Part shown: positions 1-4,348 of the stretch, piece after piece
How the letters are laid out: every line of letters starts with the position of its first letter
How positions within the stretch are numbered: position 1 is the first letter of the stretch
Source of the DNA: Pedosphaera sp.
GTDB taxonomy: Bacteria > Verrucomicrobiota > Verrucomicrobiia > Limisphaerales > Pedosphaeraceae
Direction of reading: 5' to 3'
Length of the DNA: 5,073 bases
Assembly: GCA_028293465.1 (NCBI GenBank)
Contig: JAQGOT010000141.1
Span: 1 to 5,073, forward strand
Translations under genes and position numbers: made by a program
The notes under the pieces: generated by a model
Seen by the model: the letters and a program-made list of their open reading frames with translations, nothing else
Told to the model about the DNA's origin: nothing
The model's database searches: none

Positions 1-327
1 GGCGTGTGCCCGAGGATTGTGTTGTTTTCATCTGCCACCAATCAGTTCCTAATCGGTGGCACTTTTCCAACTGAATCGTTCCGGCTTAGGCAACATGACT
101 CCGATCCGGAATTGGTGGCACCTGCCCTGGCCCTGAACTTGGGCGATACGAATTTCAACACTCGCCACCAAACCCAGCGAGCTTTGGCAGCCTACGGTAT
201 CAAGGACACCAACACTCCAGCGCTTCTGGAGTATTTGAACGATTCCACACTCCACGTCCGCATGGCCGCCACCAACGCGCTCAAGACCCTCGACCCCGTC
301 GCCGGCGCCAAAGCTGGCATCAAATGA
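1..327 (+). CDS. HEAT-repeat protein, C-terminal fragment (cut by left edge)
   Basis: The frame is open to the left edge and ends at TGA 325-327. A GTG at position 4 is in frame, but I treat the gene as partial because the sequence enters mid-protein. The last ~75 residues form two HEAT-like helical hairpins. The first runs PELVAPALALNL ... NTRHQTQRALAAYG. The second runs NTPALLEYLND ... VRMAATNALKTLDP and ends in a short AGAKAGIK-type tail. HEAT repeats are protein-interaction scaffolds, and in Verrucomicrobiota they commonly sit at the C-terminus of exported or multi-domain proteins; the role of this one cannot be read from the fragment. The first ~30 residues (IVLFSSATNQFLIGGTF...) do not look like HEAT sequence, and inverted copies of GCCACCAAT lie there. 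That stretch may be a linker, another domain, or damaged sequence. No other frame across 1-75 restores HEAT-like sequence. I am confident of the repeat family but not of the boundaries. Confidence 0.6.
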   Translation, partial: GVCPRIVLFSSATNQFLIGGTFPTESFRLRQHDSDPELVAPALALNLGDTNFNTRHQTQRALAAYGIKDTNTPALLEYLNDSTLHVRMAATNALKTLDPVAGAKAGIK

Positions 328-447
328 CTTCAGGCTCAGCTCGGCGAACAATATTTGTATCGCCTTCCGGGCTGGAATGGTGAAGGGTGATTGGTACAGC
401 CAACGGGTAGCCAGGGCAGCGGCGTTTGCTTGTTACCGCCCTCAACC

Positions 448-624
448 ATGCGCACACTCAAATCTATCGGTCGGGCGATCCTTGGCCTCATCCAAGGGGT
501 CTGGTTTTTCCGCCGAAATCTCTCTCTCGCTCGCGCGCAGAAACGGCATCAAAATATCTTGAATTTGCTCGAAGCTGAACGACTCGACCGAATCCGAAAT
601 CCGTCGAAGTATCTCGGAAAATAG
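448..624 (+). CDS. Small basic hypothetical protein, 58 aa
   Basis: The frame runs from ATG 448 to TAG 622-624 and reads MRTLKSIGRAILGLIQ... to ...RNPSKYLGK. I do not recognise a named family. Residues 5-20 (KSIGRAILGLIQGVWF) form a hydrophobic or amphipathic helix preceded by basic residues. Residues 21-58 are strongly charged and probably helical (RRNLSLARAQKRHQN, LNLLEAERLDRIRNP), ending in the compact motif PSKYLGK. The composition looks like a real protein: balanced, with no runs typical of wrong-frame translation. The layout suggests a membrane-anchored or membrane-surface peptide with a cytosolic charged tail, but this is inference. In-frame TTG 391 would add 19 unlikely residues, so I chose the ATG. 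No Shine-Dalgarno sequence is visible before it. The gene lies about 120 bases after the HEAT gene on the same strand and converges with the large exported-protein gene. Confidence 0.5.
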   Translation: MRTLKSIGRAILGLIQGVWFFRRNLSLARAQKRHQNILNLLEAERLDRIRNPSKYLGK

Positions 625-652
625 AGAGGCTTCCGTTGCTTGAGGGAAGTTG

Positions 653-672
653 CGGCACCGCTTGTTGTGCCG
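653..672. terminator. Weak hairpin between convergent genes
   Basis: CGGCAC (653-658) and GTGCCG (667-672) can form a perfect 6-base-pair stem with an 8-base loop. It lies between the stop of the small protein (624) and the stop of the minus-strand gene (682). A second short palindrome, GTGAATTTCAC (675-685), sits directly beside it and overlaps that stop codon. The position suits a bidirectional terminator, but neither side has a T-run, so factor-independent termination is doubtful. Confidence 0.25.
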
Positions 673-681
673 AGGTGAATT

Positions 682-2934
682 TCACTTCACCAGCCTGAAA
701 AAACCGTTCTGGCTGGAGAATGGAATCGTCAGGCTGTTCCGGTTGTTGATCACCTGCACCGCGTTGGTCAGCGTTACCCAGGTCACTGGCGCAGCCAGGT
801 TGGTGGCGGTTTGAACCTGGAAACCATCGAAGAACACTGGCCACGAGGTGACCACATTTGTTCCCGAGGGTTTGATGTCCAGCGTCGGCCCAGCCGGTAC
901 GGCGAGGCCGATGGGGCCGGCCAGCCTGAAGAACTGTTGTTCCAGTGCGAGGGGGAGAACCACGATGTTGTTGCTGGCCAGCACCAGCGGCGTGTTGGTA
1001 ACCGTAATCCAATCCATCGGCGCCGTGAGGTTGGTCGCGCTCTGAACCACAAAGCCAGCAAAGGCGGATGGCCACGAGATCACGAGGGTGTTGCTCGCGC
1101 TCAACGTCGCAGATAAGGACGGCGATAGCAGCGTTGCGGCGGTCGTAGTGATCGAGCCGGAAAATATCGGCACGGTGCCGAAGCTGGCGGTGATGGCATT
1201 ATCCTCCCCCAGGTACACATGCAGGGCCGTGTCCATGTCGGTCTTTCCAGTCAGGATGGCTGTCACCTGCCCGGAGGCCGTATCATAATCACTGCTGACC
1301 AGCCGCGAGGTGCGCGTGGCACGCAGATACTGGCAGCCGTAGTCCAGCGTGACAAAGATGGGATGATACGGCGCCAAGGTGTTGGTAATGCCAATCAGGA
1401 TCGCACGCCAATTGGCGGGCAGGATGGCGGGAATGTCATGCCGATCCACGATGGGGTGGATGTAAAATTCATGCGTGTAAAGCGTCGCCAGCGCGCCACT
1501 GTCAAACGCCCGCTTCACCTGCCGAGTGCCGCGCCCGATGCTCGCCGCCACATCGTTGCCCGGGCACCATTCCGCGCAGGCGGCGTCATCCCGGATCTCG
1601 GTGACACAATTAAAGAACAATCCATCCAGTTCCGGGTGTCCCGGCACCTTGAGAAAATCGGCATAGAACAACGGGAGCGCCGAGCCTCCGCTTTGCCGGG
1701 GCTCATAAAGCCGGTAGGGACCCAGCACTTCCCACGGGGATTCCCGCACGGTGCCGGGATCATTCTTGACCGTCGTAAACTCCACGCCCCAATCCTTCAA
1801 GCCCGTAAAGGCATTGGGCCCAATCTCCGAGTAATGCGGGATTACGACCTTGGAAATGGGAATGCCATGACTGACGTGCCATTGCTTCCCCGCCACGCAA
1901 TTGTTGGACATCACGTTGTCCGGCCAGTTCGCCGATCCCGCGTAATTCCAGAGGAACCATTGGCCGCCGGAGCAACCGAAGGAATGGATGGAAGTCGTGA
2001 CCTGTCCATTGGTGGCCAAGGTTTGCAAATCCACGATGTCCGCATTGGACATGCAGGTATAAAAAGTTCCAATCCAAGGCTTGAACTTCATCTCGTTGGC
2101 CACGTGCGCCCAGTCCAGCGGGCCGGCAACATCGTCCACCCGCATGGTGATGAAGTTGGGCAGTCCGCGCATCACAAACGGTTTGCGCGCCACCCAGACG
2201 ATGCTCCGCCAGACCAGGTCATCAAGGCCTGCGATTGGTCCCTTGACCGAGATGGCCATCCAATCGTAACTGCCCCACTGCACCGCGCGGCCCTGCCCGT
2301 ATTTTCTGACCGCCATCAACGGCTTGCCCCCGGTCAGCGCAATCGCATCCGCGTCCAGCGGCAGGATCAATCCCGCCACGGTCATGTTGTTCCTCAGGGC
2401 GATTGATTCACCCGCCACATGCAATGCGGTGATGTAATGCATCTGTGACGACGGTTGCGTCGCCGGCAGCGCCACGCTTTTGGCGGTGCCGGCGGTCCCG
2501 TAATCGAAGGCGAACACGTCCTGCACAAACTGGTAGCGGGGTGCGCCACCCGTCGCGGTCAATGCGCTGTCAAAATTCACCAACCCGGTACCGTTGGAGA
2601 CGGCCTGGGAGATATTGCTCTGCGCGGTGCTGGTGAGGAAAGCGTGATCCGTATCCAGTTGACTGTGGCCCACAATGATCACCGCGTAATGACCCACGTC
2701 GGTTCCGACGGAATTCGTGCTGACATCGAGCACCGTGTAGGGTACCCCAAAGTTGTCGAGGTAGGGTTTGAGGTAATGCTGGAAGTCCGGGAAATTGGGG
2801 CTGCTGGAATTCACCAGCACCACCGCGTCAGCGCCGAGTGAAGCCGCCTGAAGCGGGCTGGCAATGAGCGGCAAAAAACCAGCAACCATCGCTGCGACAA
2901 AAAGCCTGGTGCTCCGATGAAATTGAAAACGCAT
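682..2934 (-). CDS. Exported polysaccharide-deacetylase-like protein with C-terminal repeat modules, 750 aa
   Basis: Residues 1-30 are a Sec signal peptide: basic MRFQFHRSTR, hydrophobic LFVAAMVAGFLPLIA, and a likely cut near LQA|A. Residues ~35-250 resemble an amidotransferase-like alpha/beta fold (ADAVVLVNSSSPNF, HYAVIIVGHSQLD, KYGQGRAVQWGSYDW) of the kind placed before carbohydrate-active domains. Residues ~255-540 resemble a NodB-type deacetylase barrel. MRVDDV (D267, D268) corresponds to the catalytic/metal Asp pair, SIHSFGC (H317) to the H-box, IPHYSEIG (H367) is a further conserved-looking site, and TLYTHEF (H488) corresponds to the late LxxH-type histidine. In place of the second H-box histidine there is C321. 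Seven cysteines fall in the barrel region (294, 321, 346, 443, 453, 457, 534), so disulfides are likely. Two tandem modules (~604-672 and ~678-749) follow. The expected role is N- or O-deacetylation of an extracellular glycan or a non-catalytic glycan-binding variant; the substrate is unknown. The start is fixed by GGAGG and the signal peptide. The gene is probably a single transcription unit. Confidence 0.72.
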   Translation of the reverse strand: MRFQFHRSTRLFVAAMVAGFLPLIASPLQAASLGADAVVLVNSSSPNFPDFQHYLKPYLDNFGVPYTVLDVSTNSVGTDVGHYAVIIVGHSQLDTDHAFLTSTAQSNISQAVSNGTGLVNFDSALTATGGAPRYQFVQDVFAFDYGTAGTAKSVALPATQPSSQMHYITALHVAGESIALRNNMTVAGLILPLDADAIALTGGKPLMAVRKYGQGRAVQWGSYDWMAISVKGPIAGLDDLVWRSIVWVARKPFVMRGLPNFITMRVDDVAGPLDWAHVANEMKFKPWIGTFYTCMSNADIVDLQTLATNGQVTTSIHSFGCSGGQWFLWNYAGSANWPDNVMSNNCVAGKQWHVSHGIPISKVVIPHYSEIGPNAFTGLKDWGVEFTTVKNDPGTVRESPWEVLGPYRLYEPRQSGGSALPLFYADFLKVPGHPELDGLFFNCVTEIRDDAACAEWCPGNDVAASIGRGTRQVKRAFDSGALATLYTHEFYIHPIVDRHDIPAILPANWRAILIGITNTLAPYHPIFVTLDYGCQYLRATRTSRLVSSDYDTASGQVTAILTGKTDMDTALHVYLGEDNAITASFGTVPIFSGSITTTAATLLSPSLSATLSASNTLVISWPSAFAGFVVQSATNLTAPMDWITVTNTPLVLASNNIVVLPLALEQQFFRLAGPIGLAVPAGPTLDIKPSGTNVVTSWPVFFDGFQVQTATNLAAPVTWVTLTNAVQVINNRNSLTIPFSSQNGFFRLVK
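688..1125 (-). repeat. Two tandem C-terminal protein modules of the exported protein
   Basis: The last ~145 residues contain two copies of one module. Copy 1 (residues ~604-672) includes VISWPSAFAGFVVQSATNL, then W642 and FFRLAG. Copy 2 (~678-749) includes VTSWPVFFDGFQVQTATNL, then W719 and FFRLVK. Shared positions are SWP-x-F-x-GF-x-VQ-x-ATNL-x-AP-x-W-x-T-x-TN and the closing FFRL. The pattern suggests a small all-beta domain. It is frequent at the ends of secreted verrucomicrobial proteins and may serve in surface display or carbohydrate contact; that function is inference. The two copies differ enough at the DNA level to be an old duplication. Confidence 0.65.
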
Positions 2935-2945
2935 GATGATAAAAA

Positions 2946-2950
2946 CCTCC
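2946..2950 (-). promoter_or_regulatory. Shine-Dalgarno site of the exported protein gene
   Basis: On the minus strand GGAGG lies 11 bases before the ATG (2934-2932), with an A/T-rich spacer. It is the strongest ribosome binding site in the window, and together with the signal peptide that follows directly it decides this start. Confidence 0.7.
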
Positions 2951-3028
2951 GTTGCTACCCTTCAATGATCACCTTGATAATCGTTCACTTTCGAGCCGTG
3001 GAAATGATGGTGCCTGTGAACCGCTATA

Positions 3029-3057
3029 TATATAGAGAGGTCCCCTGAGCTTGTCCA
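3029..3057 (-). promoter_or_regulatory. Candidate sigma-70-type promoter for the exported protein gene
   Basis: Reading the minus strand, TGGACA (3057-3052) matches the -35 consensus at five of six positions. It is followed by a 17-base spacer and TATATA (3034-3029), a four-of-six match to the -10. The -10 lies within CTATATATATAG (3024-3035), the most A/T-rich run in the spacer. Initiation near 3022 would give a leader of about 87 bases. That leader would contain GTTCAC (3021-3016) and its complement GTGAAC (2988-2983), plus a small ATCA/TGAT hairpin near 2967-2977. This is a prediction from spacing and match only. Confidence 0.4.
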
Positions 3058-3213
3058 AGACAAAGCAAGAAAAAGTCATTGCATGGCGTTTTCTCCGAGC
3101 GGGGAGCCGACTCTCGGCGGGAGCGAACCGCCGGCGGAAGACGGTGATGCGGTTTCCTCCCGGAATTTTACGGAATGATGACAGTCGTTGTTCCTCCCCA
3201 AAACTTTGGCTCG

Positions 3214-3241
3214 CCTCGGCGTCAGGCCGGGGTTAATTAAT
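3214..3241 (+). terminator. Possible hairpin terminator
   Basis: CCTCGGC (3214-3220) pairs with GCCGGGG (3226-3232) through seven base pairs, one of them a T-G wobble, around the loop GTCAG. The plus strand then reads TTAATTAAT. The stem is good but the tail is only moderately T-rich. On the minus strand it would sit about 36 bases past the stop of the zinc-ribbon gene and could end that transcript, but the tail on that side is poor. No obvious plus-strand gene needs it. Confidence 0.27.
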
Positions 3242-3267
3242 CTGTGGGGATGCGGCCCTTCTCCCGC

Positions 3268-3471
3268 CTAAAGCTTTTTGCGGAACTTCAGTGAGTTGTT
3301 TTCGGCTGTCTCCAGTTCCTTCCGGAATTTGCGGGTATGGATGGTAGCCTTGCAGTGGGGACAACTCACGATGTCTTTCTTGAACCAACCGAGCGGTTTG
3401 TTGACCTCTTTCTTGCAGGTCGGGCAGGGAATCACAAACGGCTCATTACTAAAAAAGTTGTCCATGGCCAT
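3268..3471 (-). CDS. Small zinc-ribbon protein, 67 aa
   Basis: The frame runs from ATG 3471 to TAG 3270-3268. Two CxxC knuckles, CPTC (C16, C19) and CPHC (C37, C40), are separated by 17 residues including KPLGWFKKDI. This is a classic zinc-ribbon arrangement of four cysteines binding one Zn. The tail (residues 45-67, HTRKFRKELE ... LKFRKKL) is highly charged, helical and basic. The protein is likely cytosolic and may contact nucleic acid or another protein, but the family function is unknown to me. A second ATG at 3465 would remove only Met-Ala, and neither has a clear Shine-Dalgarno site. The frame also extends upstream to 3675, but that extension overlaps the start of the divergent acetyltransferase gene and reads like non-coding sequence, so I rejected it. 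The gene is divergent from the acetyltransferase gene, and its upstream region holds a perfect palindrome. Confidence 0.72.
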   Translation of the reverse strand: MAMDNFFSNEPFVIPCPTCKKEVNKPLGWFKKDIVSCPHCKATIHTRKFRKELETAENNSLKFRKKL

Positions 3472-3489
3472 AGCGTCGCAGGTCGAGGC

Positions 3490-3503
3490 GGGTTGCGCAA
3501 CCC
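3490..3503. promoter_or_regulatory. Perfect 14-base palindrome upstream of the zinc-ribbon gene
   Basis: GGGTTGCGCAACCC is an exact inverted repeat with no spacer. It lies 18 bases before the zinc-ribbon ATG, in the 173-base spacer shared with the divergent acetyltransferase gene. Perfect dyads of this size in a divergent spacer are typical of dimeric repressor operators, and this one would overlap the promoter-to-leader zone of the minus-strand gene. It could also be a transcript hairpin or chance. No regulator gene is in the window. Confidence 0.35.
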
Positions 3504-3644
3504 TGCACTCTCTCGTCCATTCGCCCGGGATGCAGACCAGGTTTTGGGACAAACCGCTGGCTCGAACTTGTGGGTCAGGCATCTTGCCCCGCTTTCGGCT
3601 CGACAGCCCAGCCGCGTGCGGCGAAGGTGCCGAACGCTCGCACC

Positions 3645-4199
3645 ATGCCAAACAACCGGACTTTACGCCTGGCACAAGGGAGTGACATCCCGGCGCTGGA
3701 AGAACTCATTCCGGTGTCCGTCCGTTCCTTGCAGGCTCCTTATTATTCTGCGGCGCAGATGGAGGCGGCCTTGGGACCGGTCTTCGGCGTGGATCGACAA
3801 CTCATCCGCGACGGCACTTATTTCGTCGTTGAACAAGCCGGACAGGTGGTGGGTTGCGGCGGGTGGAGCAAACGCCAATCGCTGTTCGGCGGCGACCACG
3901 GGCGCGCCGCAAACGAAGACGACCTGCTTGATCCCCGGCGCGATGCGGCTCGCATCCGGGCTTTCTTCGTTCATCCGGCTTGGGCGCGGCGCGGCATCGG
4001 GCGCACGATTCTGGTTGCCTGCGAGACGGCGATAATGGCGGCCGGCTTCCGCAACGTTGAACTGGTGGCCACTTTGGCCGGCGAGCCACTCTACGCCTCC
4101 TTTGCTTACACGGTCGTGGAGCGGTACCAAAATCCGCTGCCCGACGGATTCACTTTGCCCGCGGTGCGCATGACTAAACATCTAACACCGGGTGGTTGA
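3645..4199 (+). CDS. GNAT-family N-acetyltransferase, 184 aa
   Basis: GNAT enzymes transfer an acetyl group from acetyl-CoA to an amine on a small molecule or protein. The acetyl-CoA pyrophosphate loop is clear: HPAWARRGIGR at residues 110-120, matching R/Q-x-x-G-x-G/A as R115-RGIG-R120, preceded by the beta-4 strand IRAFFV. N-terminal LRLAQGSDIPALEELI (7-22) is the usual beta-1/alpha-1 start. TYFVVEQAGQVVGCGGW (58-74) forms the beta-2/beta-3 hairpin. GEPLYASFAYTVVERY (146-161) is the C-terminal motif B region, in which Tyr often acts as general acid. The length is normal for a single-domain member. Substrate is not predictable. An in-frame ATG at 3570 would add 25 residues unlike the family (GQASCPAFGSTAQPRA...), so I chose 3645. 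No strong Shine-Dalgarno site is visible. The gene appears monocistronic. Confidence 0.85.
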   Translation: MPNNRTLRLAQGSDIPALEELIPVSVRSLQAPYYSAAQMEAALGPVFGVDRQLIRDGTYFVVEQAGQVVGCGGWSKRQSLFGGDHGRAANEDDLLDPRRDAARIRAFFVHPAWARRGIGRTILVACETAIMAAGFRNVELVATLAGEPLYASFAYTVVERYQNPLPDGFTLPAVRMTKHLTPGG

Positions 4200-4200
4200 G

Positions 4201-4230
4201 CCCGGAGCGTGCGGCGCATGTCTCGCCGGG
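4201..4230 (+). terminator. Hairpin just after the acetyltransferase stop
   Basis: The outer stem CCCGG (4201-4205) pairs with CCGGG (4226-4230). Inside it, GCGTGC (4207-4212) pairs with GCATGT (4216-4221), with two G-T wobbles, around a GGC loop. It starts one base after the TGA, a usual place for a terminator. The following bases (TTCACGACC) are not T-rich, so an intrinsic terminator is only a possibility. Confidence 0.3.
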
Positions 4231-4267
4231 TTCACGACCAGGCACAGAGATGGGCAAAGTCTCGATC

Positions 4268-4348
4268 TTATTTGTTCGCTGAATCGGTCGAGCACTCGAT
4301 CGGTTGCTTGCGGTTGTCCTCCACCAGAAGGGTGGCGTTATTCTTCAT
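4268..4348 (-). pseudogene. Truncated response-regulator start (26 codons) coupled to the kinase gene
   Basis: The kinase stop TGA (4347-4345) overlaps an ATG (4348-4346) as ATGA, and GAAGG (4357-4353) lies 4 bases before it. The frame encodes MKNNATLLVEDN, then RKQPIECSTDSANK and TAA. The first twelve residues are the beta-1 strand and acidic pair (E10, D11) that opens CheY-type receiver domains, commonly LLVEDNPDD. In this family such regulators usually follow the kinase directly. Everything after N12 departs from the family, there is no phospho-acceptor Asp or Lys motif, and neither other frame through to about 4200 restores receiver sequence. I therefore read it as a relic of the cognate regulator, cut by deletion or rearrangement with the start signals intact. 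An alternative is a functional short peptide, or an assembly error. Only 26 codons are available, so similarity rests on a short motif plus context. Confidence 0.55.

Larger units (their letters stand above)
2935..3267. other. 333-base spacer between zinc-ribbon and exported-protein genes
   Basis: No convincing gene lies here. The half nearest the exported-protein gene holds its Shine-Dalgarno site, leader and candidate promoter. The other half (about 3090-3260) is GC-rich and has two hairpins. The first is CGGCGG (3115-3120) with CCGCCG (3128-3133) around a 7-base loop. The second is the imperfect stem at 3214-3232. A 61-codon plus-strand frame starting at TTG 3051 crosses the region, but it is rich in Arg, Ser and Gly, begins inside the candidate promoter and has no ribosome binding site. 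The GC-rich half could be a dispersed intergenic repeat, an untranslated RNA or a decayed gene; I cannot decide from one copy. Confidence 0.4.

Noticed and set aside
324..383. 19-codon frame whose ATG overlaps the HEAT stop as ATGA
   Set aside because: The overlap arises simply from AAATGA. The peptide (MTSGSARRTIFVSPSG...) is short, without motif, and lacks independent support.
377..562. 61-codon frame overlapping the 58-residue small protein
   Set aside because: It overlaps the better-composed frame at 448-624. Its translation shows no helix or domain pattern, and its ATG has no ribosome binding site at a usable distance.
1219..2406. 395-codon plus-strand open frame inside the exported-protein gene
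   Set aside because: It lies wholly antisense to a gene with signal peptide, domains and ribosome binding site. Its translation is rich in Arg, Gly, His and Pro with no domain pattern, as expected for a shadow in GC-rich DNA.
3051..3236. 61-codon plus-strand frame in the spacer
   Set aside because: It has a TTG start within a candidate promoter, no ribosome binding site, Arg/Ser-rich composition and no recognisable motif.
3472..3675. N-terminal extension of the zinc-ribbon frame
   Set aside because: It would overlap the start of the divergent acetyltransferase gene and adds 68 residues of non-domain, wrong-frame-like sequence. The ATG at 3471 directly precedes the compact domain.
3614..4216. 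GCGTGCGGCG at 3614-3623 and 4207-4216 flanking the acetyltransferase gene as direct repeats
   Set aside because: Only ten GC-rich bases match and the neighbouring sequence does not extend the match. No integrase or transposase is present, so chance is the simpler explanation.
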